Positions 30,815 to 42,419 of a DNA stretch of 64,000 nt are shown one piece after another. The stretch is taken from positions 931,501 to 995,500 of the forward strand of contig NC_132904.1 in assembly GCF_047675955.1 (NCBI RefSeq). The letters run 5' to 3'. Each line of letters starts with the position of its first letter. Position 1 is the first letter of the stretch. Source of the DNA: Chlorocebus sabaeus. Taxonomy: Eukaryota; Chordata; Mammalia; Primates; Cercopithecidae. Position numbers and translations under genes: made by a program. Under the pieces are notes generated by a model that saw only the letters and a list, made by a program, of their open reading frames with translations, was not told the origin of the DNA and searched no databases.

Positions 30815-31060
30815 CCAGAGCAGGCCCCACCCCTTTCCTAGGACGGGCCCCTCCCCTTCCCCAGAGCAGGCCCCACCCCTTTCCTAAGATAGGCCCGCCC
30901 CTTCCCCAGAGCAGGCCCCTCCCCTTCCCCAGAGCAGGCCCCACCCCTTTCTTAAGACAGGCCCGCCCCTTCCCCAGAGCAGGCCCCACCCCTTTCCTAA
31001 GATAGGCCCGCCCCTTCCCCAGAGCAGACCCCACCCCTTTCCTAGGAGAGGCCCCGCCCC
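30815..31060 (+). repeat. C-rich minisatellite (about 48 bp, 5 copies)
   Basis: Units share 'ccccagagcaggccccaccc' and 'ctttcctaagataggcccg'; one partial 21-bp unit is inserted near 30,909. Contains several 'ccgcccc' GC-box-like cores, but they come with the repeat. Confidence 0.85.
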
Positions 31061-31419
31061 TCCTGCCCTCTCAGGATCTTCCTTTTGGGTTCTCTTGTGT
31101 CCAGAACTCCAGTGCAGGTGTTGTGGGCTGGGAAGGAGCTACCCCTTCAGGTGGAGGTAGGGTTGGTGCCAATGGAGGGGCAGGGAGATGCAGGGGCTCC
31201 CTTACCACCATGTCCAGTCACTGTGCAGCCCCTAACTTTATCCCCAGCGGCCTCCTCTTCCTCACATAGCTCATGCCCCCAGCTGGGTCCTCCTGGGTCT
31301 CCCTAGGGGTGACCTGGGGCAGGGACTGCCTGGCCTGTTTCCCTGGGCTCCCCACAGTGGGCTAAGCCCACAGCAGAGGAGATAGGGAGCCAGTCAGCCA
31401 GGTGGGCAGCCCGCTACCC

Positions 31420-31480
31420 CCTTGGAGTAGCTGGAAGGGTTGGAGTAGCTGGAAGGGTTGGAGTAGCTGGAAGGGTTGGG
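31420..31480 (+). repeat. 20-bp tandem repeat x 3
   Basis: 'ggagtagctggaagggttgg' repeated three times without change. Confidence 0.92.
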
Positions 31481-31599
31481 ACCACGTTCTCTCATTCTCT
31501 GGAAGAAGCTGGCTGTTCCCACAGCGGCCTCCCTGTTTCTGGGAGCAGACGGAAGGCCCAGTGCGTGCTCCTCCTTTCCCCCAATGTGAGACTTGCTAT

Positions 31600-31984
31600 T
31601 GTTCCCTTGGCTGAAACAAGCCATGCGCCTGGCTGTCAGGTGCTCCGGGCTGTGCCAGCAAACCACAAACCAGGGGCTGAAAGCCACAGGAAAGCTCCAT
31701 CCCACAGCTCCAGAGGCCGGAGTCCGAGGCGAAGGCGTGGCAGTGCCACACGGCCACTCAGGCTAGGGGAGGATGCTCTCCGCCCTTCCAGCTGCAGGTG
31801 GCTTTGGGCTTTCCTTGGCTTGTGGCTGCATCGCCCACACCCTGCCTCCGTATCCGTGGGGGCTTCTCCCGGGTATTTCTCCCTTTGCATCTCTTCTAAG
31901 GACACTAGTCATTGGATTTAGGGCCCACCCGATAATCCAGGCTGATCTCGTGAGGTCCACAATTTAATCATATCTGAAGAGACC
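31600..31984 (+). repeat. Old interspersed repeat, same family as 25.0 kb
   Basis: Ends 'aaggacactagtcattggat' then 'ttagggcccaccc', 'ctgatctcgtgagg' and 'aatcatatctgaagag', the same order as in the MUC2 intron copy at 25.2 kb. Directly followed by an Alu. Confidence 0.55.
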
Positions 31985-32286
31985 CTTTTTCTTTTTCTTT
32001 CTTTGGAGACAGATTCTCACTCTGCCACCCGGGCTGGAGTGCAGTGATGTGATCTCGACTCACTGCAACCTCCGCCTCCCCAGTTCAAGCAGTTCTCCTG
32101 CCTCAGCCTCCTGAGTAGCTGGGATTACAGGCATGCGCCACCACGCCCAGCTAATTTTGTATTTTTAGTAGAGATGAAATTTCCCCATGTTGGCCAGGCT
32201 GGTCTCAACTCCTGACCTCAGATGATCTGCCTGCCTCGGCCTCCCAAAATGCTGGGATTATGGGCGTGAGCCACTGCACCTGGCCT
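31985..32286 (-). mobile_element. Alu (full length, - strand)
   Basis: T-rich start, 'gagacagattctcactctg', both monomers, ends 'gccactgcacctggcc'. AluS-like by general appearance. Confidence 0.92.
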
Positions 32287-32880
32287 CGAGTCTTGGTGGC
32301 TCACGGCAGCAGGGTTCTGTCTGGTTCATGCTCCGTTTGTGGCTGCATGACTGGTGCCCTCCTCCACACCCGGTCACTCTAGGGCCTAGGCTGCGGGAGC
32401 AGCTATCGCCTCCGTGGTCACAGTGTGGGGACGGGAGACCGAGGGTCGTGCCCATGTCTAAGTCCCCTGAGGGGTTCTGACTCTGCTCAGACACTAGGTC
32501 CCTGGGGCTGCAGTACCACCACCAGGCAGGAGAGGGTGCCAGAGACGTGTGGAGGATTTAACAACGGAAGGCTCTCAGGTGCAGACAGGTTTCTGATGGG
32601 AGTCGACAGCGTGTCTCAACCTGCTGTTATAAAAAAAGCAAGCCCAGATGAGAAGGAAGCCGTCTCAACCTGTTTAGGAATGTCTGCCCAGAAACTGCAG
32701 CACACATCGGACCCCTTGCTGGGACTTGGGAATCACTCCCACAGAAGCCAGGGGACACGGGAGATGTTGGCCACGGCTGTGCCTTCCCTCTATGGGGGTG
32801 CTGGAGGCTTCTCCAAGGCTGTGAGACAAGAGCAAGAAGAAATGAAGACCAGCATTGGGAGACAAAACCATCCTGATTTG
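32287..32880. other. Unique intergenic DNA
   Basis: No gene or repeat recognised. Confidence 0.45.
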
Positions 32881-33190
32881 TTTCATTTTTATTATTTTTT
32901 GTAGAGACAGGGTTTTGCTATGTTGCCCAGACTGGCCTTGAACTCCTGGGCTCAAGTGATCCGCCTGCCTCAGCCTCCCAAAGTGCTGGGATTACAGGTG
33001 TGAGCCCTTACAGGGATTCCCAAAGTGCTGGGATTACAGGTGTGAGCCCTTACAGGGATTCCCAAAGTGCTGGGATTACAGGTGTGAGCCCTTACAGGGA
33101 TTCCGAAAGTGCTGGGATTACAGGTGTGAGCCCTTACAGAGATTCCCAAAGTGCTGGGATTACAGGTGTGAGCCCTTACAGGTGTGTACC
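32881..33190 (-). repeat. Alu fragment with its end amplified as a 42-bp minisatellite
   Basis: 32,900-32,980 is a right Alu monomer on the - strand. Its last part, 'aaagtgctgggattacaggt' plus 'gtgagcccttacagggattc', then recurs at 32,980, 33,022, 33,064, 33,106 and 33,148, exactly 42 bp apart, with only a few changes. Confidence 0.93.
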
Positions 33191-33234
33191 TGGCCCTTAT
33201 TTCATATAATATGATTATCAAGATGTAAAAGCCA

Positions 33235-33548
33235 GCTGGCGGGGTGCAGTGGTTCACGTCTGTATTCCCAGCACTTTGGGAGGCTGAGGCTGGCAGATCA
33301 CCTGAGGTTGGGAGTTCAAGACCAGCCTGGCCAACACAGTGAAACCTCATCTCTACTAAAAATATAAAAATTACCCAAGTATGGTGGCGGACACTTGTAA
33401 TCCTAGGTACTCAGGAGACTGAGGCAGGAGAATGGCTTGAACCTGGGAGGCGGAGGTTACAGTGAGCCGAGATCACACCACTGCAGTCCAGCCTGGGTGT
33501 CAGAGCAAGATTCTGTCTCAAAAACAAACAAATAACAACAACAAAACG
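33235..33548 (+). mobile_element. Alu with intact target-site duplication
   Basis: Body from 'gctggcggggtgcagtgg' to the (caa)n-rich tail. Flanked by the perfect 15-bp direct repeat aagatgtaaaagcca at 33,220-33,234 and 33,549-33,563. Confidence 0.95.
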
Positions 33549-33563
33549 AAGATGTAAAAGCCA

Positions 33564-34145
33564 AGAGAATTTTTGACTTTAGTGTTTGAACTAATGAGAG
33601 GGTTCTGTAATATTGTTGGAGACGAGGTTGATGAAGGAAGAACAATAGCATATGTTTACACCAGTAGAAACCAAGTTGAAATATAATAGAAAAATACCTC
33701 ATTAACAGCGGCCTCAAAACCTACAAATATTCCTATGTAGAAAACATCAGATGGAAGCTGTCCAGGCCATTACAACATTGCAAAGGGCATAAAAGAAGAC
33801 TTGACTGATGGAGAGGTAGGTCATGTTCATGAATGAAAAGTGTCAGTTTTGAAAACCAAGGTTAATTTTAAAAAGTGAAAAACGAGGTCGATTGAGCTCG
33901 ATTTTCTGCAAACAGCCGTTCACGATCCCAGTTGAGTTTTTCGTGGGAGTTGGCCGGCTGGTCCAAAAGTCCACGTGGAAGGCCAGAGAGCCAAGCAGAG
34001 CTAAGCGAGTTTCAGAGAAGAATCACGTGGGACGCCTGCCTCTCAGACAGCGTGGCATTGGTGCAGGGATAGGCAAGCGATGGCTGGAAGAGCCCCTGTG
34101 CTTACGATGATGCTTTGAGGCAGATGGGTGCTCCACATCTACAAG
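33564..34145. other. Unique, AT-richer intergenic DNA
   Basis: Nothing recognised; no long frame. Confidence 0.5.
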
Positions 34146-34149
34146 GAAA

Positions 34150-34390
34150 GAGGGCTGTCCCCTGAGTGTGCTGGGCCGGGCTGTCCCCCTGAGTGTGCTG
34201 GGCTGTCTCCTGAGTGTGCTGGGCTGGGCTGTCCCCCTGAGGGGGCTGAGCTGTCCCCTGAGTGTGCTGGGCTGTCTCGTGAGTGGGCTGGGCTGTCTCC
34301 TGAGTGTGCTGGGCTGGGCTGTCCCCCTGAGTGGGCTGGGCTGTCTCCTGAGTGGGCCAGGCTGTCCCCGGAGTGTGCTGGGCCGGGGCT
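34150..34390 (+). repeat. Minisatellite, 20-25-bp unit
   Basis: Units 'gggctgtcccctgagtgtgct' with length variants (extra 'gggct' or 'ccc'), about ten copies. Confidence 0.9.
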
Positions 34391-34752
34391 TCTCTACATG
34401 GGGAAATTAGGTGCCTGCTTCATGCTCTAAACAAAAATAAATACCAGTAGATTAAACAACTCACATGTGAAAAGCTAAACCTGAAAACGTTTAGAAGGAA
34501 AACAGGCATAATATTTATGGCCTCAGGGTAGGAAAGGGTTTCTTAATAAGTCGCTAAAGTCATATCCGTCAAAGTAAAGAGAGAGGTGTTTGACCACATT
34601 ACATCGTAAAAACTGTGTTTGAAAAAAGACAACATAACAAAGTAAAACTACAAGCCAGGGAGTGGAAGGAGGTCGTCTCTGTGCATCCAGCGCTGAGGCC
34701 TGAGTCCAGGAGATCTAGCAAACATCACCGTCAGACAAGCAGCCCAAGGTTG

Positions 34753-35200
34753 AGGTGGGGGTCACTCAGGAGGAGACGGGGACAGGCGGGGGTCACTCAG
34801 GAGGAGACGGGGACAGGCGGGGGTCACTCAGGAGGAGACGGGGACAGGCGGGGGTCACTCAGGAGGAGACGGGGACAGGCGGGGGTCACTCAGGAGGAGA
34901 CGGGGACAGGCGGGGGTCACACAGGGGAGACAGGGACAGGCAGGGGTCACACAGGGGAGATGGGGACAGGAGGGGGTCACACACGGCGGGAGACGGGGAC
35001 AGGCGGGGGTCACAGGGGAGACGGGGACAGGCGGGGGTCACTCAGGAGGAGACGGGGACAGGCGGGGGTCACACAGGGGAGACGGGGACAGGCGGGGGTC
35101 ACACAGGGGAGACGGGGACAGGAGGGGGTCACACATGGCGGGAGACGGGGACAGGAGGGGGTCACACAGGAGGAGACGGGCCTAGGTGGGGGTCACACAG
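34753..35200 (+). repeat. Minisatellite, 31-bp unit, about 14 copies
   Basis: Unit 'gggggtcactcaggaggaga' + 'cggggacaggc'; the first five copies are nearly identical, later ones have 'cacacagggg' variants of 28-33 bp. G-rich on +. Confidence 0.93.
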
Positions 35201-35215
35201 GAGGAAACACTGACA

Positions 35216-35890
35216 ACACTGAATAGCCAGCAGGGAGGCTCGGCCACTGGGATCCCAGGAAGGGCGTGGTAATCCTCGAGACCGGCTGGAGGTTCTCACA
35301 CCTCCAGAGAGAACACGCTCGTGACGTTCAGGGGAGAGGGGTTGGTCAGGGCAGCCAAGCTGAGGACACAGTCCTGCTTCTGGGCACCCAGGGAGCTGCC
35401 ACTCGGGAGGATGGAGACTGGAAATGGCCTGAATGCTGGTCCACTAGGCACGGGCTGCTCCTCTGGGCATATTCATCCCCTGGATGGGGCCCAGCACTAA
35501 ACTGGAACCGCCTGTCTTGACAAGGAGGCATCAGAAACCCAGCACAGGGCAGAAAGGATGAATCACGGGTCTCTCATCCTGCACACTGATGCTGTCCGTT
35601 TCTGTGAATGTGAAACAGGACCATATTGCCGGATACTTACAAAAGTAGTAAAATTATAAAATATTTTGCGAGGCACTGGATTCAGGGTCATGGTTGCCTC
35701 TGGAGAGGGGTGGGGGGCAGGGAGGGGCACGCGCTTCTGCCCGCGATGTTTATTCCTTGATGGAAAGCACCTGAGCTAGAGTGGCAGGTCTGATATTAGT
35801 TACAGCTGGTGGTGAGGAGGCGGTGGTCATGTCCATTCCATTACTCCGTTCTTCACAGGGTTTGAAATCATCCATAACAAAAAAGTCAGA
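35216..35890. other. Unique intergenic DNA
   Basis: No gene or repeat recognised. Confidence 0.45.
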
Positions 35891-35892
35891 GG

Positions 35893-36205
35893 GGCCAGGC
35901 ACGGAGGCTCATGCGTGTAATCCCAGCACTTTTGGAGGCCGAGTTGGGCGGATCTTCTGAGGCCAGGAGTTCGAGACCAGCATGGCCAACATGGTGAAAA
36001 CCCATCTCTACTAAAAATAAAAAATTATTTAGCTAGGCGTGATGGCGCTCACCTGTAATCCCAGCTGCTTGGGAGACTGAGGCAAAAGGATGGCTTGAAC
36101 CCAGGAGGCAGAGGTTGCAGTGAGCTGAGATCGTGCCACTGCACTCCAGCTTTCATGACAGAGAGACTGTCGCAAAAAAAAAAAAAAAAAAAGAAAAGAA
36201 GAAAC
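35893..36205 (+). mobile_element. Alu (full length, + strand)
   Basis: 'ggccaggcacggaggctcat' to a pure poly(A) of about 20 bases. Diverged at several CpG sites. Confidence 0.92.
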
Positions 36206-36244
36206 AAATATTTAGCACTATTCATTCATCTGAGGAAAAAAAGT

Positions 36245-36567
36245 GGCCGGGCGCGGTGGCTCATGCCTGTGATCCCAGCACGTTGGGAGGCAGAGGAGGG
36301 CGGATCACGTGAGATCAGGAGTTGGAGACCAGCCTGGCCGACATGGTGAAACCCCATCTCTACTAAAAATACAAAAATTAGCCGGGCATGGTGGTGGGCG
36401 CCTGTCATCCCAGCTGCTCGGGAGGCTGAGACAGGAGAATGGCTTGAACCCGGCAGGCGGAGGTTGCGGTGAGCCAAGATTGCGCCACAGCATTCCAGCC
36501 TGGGCGACAGAGTGAGACGCATCTCAAAAAGACAGAAACCAAAACCAAACCAAACCAAAACAAAAAA
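36245..36567 (+). mobile_element. Alu (full length, + strand)
   Basis: 'ggccgggcgcggtggctcat' start is close to the AluS/Y consensus with CpGs kept, so it is relatively young. Tail is (caaac)n. Likely short target repeat aaaaaagtg on both sides. Confidence 0.92.
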
Positions 36568-39195
36568 GTGAGTGGGCCCCGTGTGTGTGGGCTGAACTGT
36601 TCAGCAGGGGCTCCATGGAGGCCAGAGCTGAGACCCTGGGAAACTGGCAGGTTCTGCCACGGTGGGTGGCGAGGCAGGCGAGGGAGGCGAGGCAGGCTCT
36701 GCTCACCCTACAGGGCAAGGGTGCTCCCTGCCCACCTCTGCGAGGCCAGGTTGCTATGCTGGTCCCCGTGTTCCTGCAGACAGTCCCTCTCCATCCTGAG
36801 ACAGCCAGGGCCTGCCCCCACGGCAGGGACCAGAGGCCAGGGCTGAGCGAGGCTGCAGAGCAGCTGGCCTCTGGCAGGCCCTGGGAGAGAAGCCCCCAGC
36901 CATGCTGAATCCTGACCCTGCAGGGTTCCACTGGCCACCCCTGCACCACAGCCCCTAGCGAGCCCAGAAGAGCCGAGGGTTCTCTTTGGGGAGTCTGGGC
37001 TCACTGCCTCTGCTGTCCTTGTGGGCTGTTGTGGCAGAGCTGTGCCCCACCCCCATCAATATGTTGGAGTGATTTGCATTTGGAGATGGGGTCTTCACAG
37101 AGGGAGTTAAATCAAAATGAGCCAGCAGGGGAGGCCCTGATCCCATCAGACTAGGGCCCTGGTGAGAGGAAATGAGGACATCGACAGGGGCCGCCCTGTG
37201 AGGACGCAGGGAGAAGGTGGCATCTGCAGGCCCAGGAGAGAGGTGTGGAGGGCCAGCCCTGCAGACCCCTGGATCTCCGACTCCAGTCTCCGGGGCCGGG
37301 AGAAGTGTATTCTCCCTGAGCGGTCTGGTCCATGCTCATATATGGGTCAACCTGGACTTCACGGGACAGGACCCAGGCGGACAGAACGCAGAGCTCAGAG
37401 AAGCTGTGGGGTTCCTAGCCACCCCGCTGAACAGCTGGAGGAAGAAGAGGCAGCATCATTAGGGAGGTGCTGGCCCCTGTGGGATATTTAACCCCTCGCT
37501 ACCATCCAGGCTGCAGGGGAGGGTGGCTGGCTGCCATCTTCAGTTAACAGGTGGCAAAGCTGGCTGAAGTGGGCCAGCGGCCTTGGGGGTCCCACAGCTG
37601 GGGCTGGCAGTGTCCCTCACCATGCTGCCCCCCACGAGGCATGGGTCACCTGCTCAGGGTGCCCCCAGCCCCAGCTGCCCCAAGTCCACAGTCTCTAGCC
37701 CTCAGTTCGGGGCGCTGAGACCCATGCTCACCTCACTCTTCTTTTTCTGCCACGTGGCCGAGGGGCCGCTTGTCTGTTTAAACCCGATAAAAGTGGGAAG
37801 ATGGCTCCACGCAGCCAAACCACCTGCTTCTGCGCTGCCAGTTGGTCCCTCGGGCATTTTCATCCTGGGCCCTGGAAGAGACTGTGGTGCTAGTGCTGCC
37901 TGGTGTCAGAGAGGCTCCTCCCAGTGACCTTGGGCCAGTGGTGCCCTCTCAGTGCCCTCTCATCTGGGGGCTGTCCCGGGTTGTGCTGCGGGCCGCAAAA
38001 CCGCGGCTTATCTTGACTCAGTGGGCTCCAAGGGGGGTGAGTCACCCGGCCGCCTCCCCCACTTCCTGCACAGGCAAGGTTGGTGCCAGCTGGCCAGGGA
38101 CACGGAGAGAGGCTTGGTGGCCCCGTGGCAGGGTGGGCAGGGGGCCAGGACACCGTGTGCCCCAGGGTTTCTTAACTTTAACCCTTGATCTTGGTTTCCG
38201 GGACCTCCAGAAAGGGTCAGGGGCTCCTTGCTTATCCCTGGCCGCTTGGCTCGGGGCTCTGTGGTTTGATCCATGTTAGAGGGATGGTGACTGGAGACCC
38301 TTCACACTTGGTGTCTTTGGCCTCAGCCGCAGGGTCCAGGACAGGGCATAGCCAGCATGTTCTAGCCAGGGCCGCCCGGGATGGTCCTACCTGACCAGCA
38401 GGGTCTTCCCAGAGGACGAGGTGGGTGCCCCACTCCAGCGTGGTTTGGACTGGCTGGGCAAGAGGACTCCTGTGGCCTGTGCTGGGGGAGGTGACTGAGA
38501 GCCCAACTTTGCCCAACTGACTGCTGGGAGAGGGGTCTCTATCCTGGCACACCTGCCCAACCATGGACTGCTCCTGCCCAGCACCCACTGGCCTCATGTC
38601 AGTCACACTGCCCACTTTCGATGGCCCTGCCCCACTGGCCACCCCTCAGCCCCTGAGTCACAGAGGGGCTTTCTTCTCTCCTGGGACCCCCGCTGGCCAG
38701 GCCCCTCCCCAGGGAAGCCTGTTTCACTGCCCAGTTGGCACTGCACCCTCACTCTGCCCTCCACGCTGGCCTCTCCAGCTGGCAGTCACCCCTGCCCCGC
38801 CTGAAGACTGAGGGCGCCAGCAGACTCTGGGCTGGAGCCTGAGGACTTGTGTGGTCTTTCCTGCGGTGTGCCCCCGCAACACCCCTGCTCAGGCTGGGCC
38901 TCCAGGACCCCTCCCCGAGAGGGAGCCAGGACAGTATAAGCTTGAGGCTGGGAAGATTCTCTGGGACCACACTGCAGCTCTGCCATTCTTGGGCTGGGTG
39001 AGCTGAAGGAGTGCTTTCACCCCTTCTGAGTCTCGGTCTCCTTGTCTATAGGATGCAGTGAGGTGAGTGCCTTCCTCCCAGGGTTGAGGGCTCCAGCGAG
39101 GTGGGGTTATAGAGCACTTGGCCTGTACCTGCACATCATGAGTCCTCATGAGGTGGAGCCCTGTGGAGCTGCCACAGAAGGCGAACCCCAGTACC
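36568..39195. other. Intergenic DNA, with an old interspersed repeat near 37.07-37.35 kb
   Basis: 37,070-37,350 is the reverse-strand relative of the 25.0 and 31.6 kb repeats ('tttggagatggggtcttc', 'gaggaaatgaggacat'). The rest is GC-rich unique sequence with only short frames. Confidence 0.45.
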
Positions 39196-39206
39196 AGGGA
39201 GATTTC

Positions 39207-39912
39207 ATTTGTCCATCTATCCATGCACCCACTCATTCATACATTCGTCCATCCGTCCACCCACCCACCCACCCATCCATCTACCCACCTACACACCCAC
39301 CCAACCAACCATCCAACCAACCATCCATCCATCCATCCATCCATCCATCCATCCATCCATCCATCCATCCATCCATCTATCCATCCGTCCATCCATCCAT
39401 CCAACCATCTGTCCATCCATCCATCCATCCCATTCATCCACACACCCATGGATCCATCCATCCATCCATCCATCTGTCCATCCATCCATTTGTCCACCCA
39501 TTTGTCCGTCCATCCATCCATCCCATTCATCCACACACCCATGGATCCATCCATCCATCCATCCATCTATCCATTCATCCCTCCACCCATCCACCCACCC
39601 ACCCATTCATTCATCCATCCATCCAACCATCCACCCGTGCATCTATCCACCCACCTCTCCATCCATCCACCCATCCATCCATCCATCCATCCAACCATCC
39701 AACATCCATCCATCCATCCATCCATCCATCCATCCAACCATCCAACATCCATCCATCCATCCATCCATCCATCCATCCATCCAACCATCTGTCTATCCAT
39801 CCATTTGTCCATCCATTTGTCCATCCATCCATCCATCCATCCATCCATTTGTCCATCCATTTGTCCATCCATCCATCCATCCATCCATCCATCCATCCAT
39901 CCATCCATCTGT
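39207..39912 (+). repeat. CCAT tetranucleotide array
   Basis: About 700 bp of (ccat)n with 'ccgtcc', 'ttgtcc' and 'aaccat' variants. A segment around 'cattcatccacacacccatg' occurs twice (about 39,432 and 39,524), so blocks have been duplicated inside. Confidence 0.94.
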
Positions 39913-42115
39913 CACGTCTTACACCAGGATACCAGCCTTCACAATCAGTCTTCCAGCAAGTCCTAGACCCAACAGCTGAACTCAGACAAACTGCAGGCAC
40001 CTCAGAGCCCTTCCCGCCCGATGGGAGAGCATCGGAGAGGACGTTCTGACCTCCCTTCCTGTGGTTGAGTGTGTGCAGTTTATTGATAAGCTGGATGCAG
40101 GCTCACTGGGAGAGCCGAGGGTGCTGGTCCCAGCCTTGGAGCCCATGGGCCCCTCCAGGGTTGCTCTGCCTCCTTGGCCCACTGGCAGGGGCTGCCCTCC
40201 CCTGCCTCTTCCCCTGAGTGGCCATGCCAGGGCAGCCATGATGCCATGATGGACCCAGACCAGCTACTGCTTGCGGGAGCCCATGGGTATCCTCAGACAC
40301 CTGGAAGACCCTGTCCTCCTGCCTGACCCCCCTGGTCCCTCACGCTGGATGCCAGTGCTTGGAACAGCAGCCTGAGGGCCTCCAGGGCCCCAGCAACCAC
40401 CTCCTTCTTCTGTTTGGGATGTGGCCTAAGCCTGCCCCATGCCTTGCTTTTCCTCTCTGCTGAAGTGAGGTTGGGTTGGAAATTCTAATTCTGGCTTACC
40501 ACGGATCCATGCTCGTTCCCACCTCTCCTTAGTGCAACTTCGAGCTTTCCTGAGGGTCCTTCTCACATTCCCCACCTGTCCTGCAGCACCTCAGCACCTC
40601 TCCCCAGATAGGAGCCCCTCCCTAGACATCCTCAACATGGGTCTCTGAGGCCTGGGGAACCCAAGGACAGTTTAGTCACGTCTGAGGGTGTGAGTGACAG
40701 TTTTGCTGCGTATAAAATTCTAGGCTCAATGTTATTTTCTTTTCAGCATTTTAAAAATAGCATCCCTTGTCTTTTTGTAAATAGTAGCCCTTGTCTTTTT
40801 GTAACCAGAGTGACAGAGAAGTCCAAATCAATCCACTGTTTCTCTCCCTCTGTCCCTCTAACAAGGGACCACTGTGTCCCTTGGTGGTGCATGCACCTCT
40901 CTGGTGCAGCCCTGGTGGATCCCACATCCCTGTTTGAAGGCCTGGGTTGGACACTGGCTCAGTTGACCACAAGCTCAGGGCGGCTCTTCTTCTTCCCTGT
41001 CCGCCATGGTGCCTGCTGGCCTCCAGTCCTGCCTGGGGTCCCAAGGCACCCATCTTCCTGGGGTTGCAGACCCCACTGCCTAGTGGCTCATGTCTAGGTG
41101 CGTCTGGGGGCCTCTGTGTCTCCAGGGCCAGTGGTGGACGTGAGTTAAGTCTGGAGGTGCCAGCTCTTCAGCCTTTTGGGAGTTTTGTCCCAGGAGGAAT
41201 TTTGCCTCCCTGATGTGGGATGCCTCCAGGCTTGGCCAGGCCCACCCACCTCCCACTCAGCAGCTGCTGGATCCCAGGCCCCCAGCCAGGCCGGCTCCCA
41301 CTCCTGAGCCCTTTAACTCTGAGTGATCAGATTTCCGGGGTATGTTGTGATGTGTGTGTCCTGCTTGGACAGCGGGAGCTGAGCCGTGTCCACGCATGGC
41401 TCCATTAACTGCCCATGGCTGCTTGGACACCCACAGGCCATAGGCCTGCAGTTCTTCTGTGTCTCTCCCAGTTTCTTATTTATCTCATCTGGTTGGGGCA
41501 AAAGCACAAACTGCGGTTGTCCAACTGATGCACCCCTGTCCAGCCCGGGCCACTGGGCTGCTTGGTGGGGGTCATGCCTGCCCAGACCCCTGTTCTCACA
41601 GTTTTGGTTGCAGGGACAGTGGTGTTGGAGGCCGGCCCGAGGGGCCCCTTCATGGGCTCACTGAGGCTGGCTAAAGGGGCTGGGCCATCGAGACGAGCAG
41701 TGGTGGGCTGGGTGGGCCACACCAGGGCAGAGCTCCTTGTCGGTCATGTCCGAGACCCCAGGGTCCATGGAGTGGATGTCTGAGCCTGGGGTCAGAGTCC
41801 CAGCTGCCGTCCTGTCTCTGTTCTCATCAATACAGGCTTGTAACTCTCTTTTCAGTGCAGGGGTGGGTTCAGGGAGGTCACTCGGCACCCTGATCCCCGA
41901 GAGCCCTGGCTGAGGTCACTCTGCACCTCCGTCCCTGAGAGCCCTGGCTGATGGTTGCACTCATTTGGGATGGGGAGGTGTCTCTGGGAGGGGGAGCTCT
42001 ATGTGTGAATGGAGCCCCGGGGAGGCCACCTGTCAGAGTGGGTGTCCCCTGCTCCCAGACCCCAGGACCGGCCCTGACTCCCCCCAGCACCGCTTGGATA
42101 AATGTTTAAGAAATA
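39913..42115. other. Intergenic DNA with a small antisense L1 fragment
   Basis: 40,700-40,760 ('aaaattctaggctcaatgtt', 'cagcattttaaaaatagcat') reads like the reverse strand of the 3' part of L1 ORF1. The rest is unique; no gene recognised. Confidence 0.45.
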
Positions 42116-42117
42116 GG

Positions 42118-42412
42118 GCTGGGCGTGGTGACTCACGCCTGTAATCCCAGTACTTTAGGAGGCTGAGGTGGGTGGTTCACCTGAGGCCCCAAGTCCGAGA
42201 CCAGGCTGGCCAAAATGGTGAAACCCCATCTCTGCTAAAATTACAAAAATTAGCTGGATGTGGTGGCGGGCACCTGTACTCCCAGTTACTTGGGAGGCTA
42301 AGGCAGGAGAATTGCTTGAACCCGGGAGGTGGAGGTTGCAGTGAGTGGAGATGGTGCTACTGCACCCCAGCCTGGGCGACACAGTGAGACTCTGTCTCAA
42401 AAAAAAAAAGAA
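42118..42412 (+). mobile_element. Alu (full length, + strand)
   Basis: 'ggctgggcgtggtgactcac' to poly(A); probable target repeat agaaatag on both sides. Confidence 0.92.
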
Positions 42413-42419
42413 AAATAGA

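Noticed and set aside
30815..31060. GC-box cluster as a promoter
   Set aside because: The ccgcccc motifs are part of the 48-bp tandem unit and no TATA, initiator or transcript unit follows.
34753..35200. 31-bp regularly repeated units resembling a CRISPR array
   Set aside because: Units are directly adjacent without unique spacers; eukaryotic minisatellite.
39042..40049. 335-codon frame with His-Pro-Ser-Ile repeats, and similar frames at 22,243-23,040
   Set aside because: Translation of the CCAT array.
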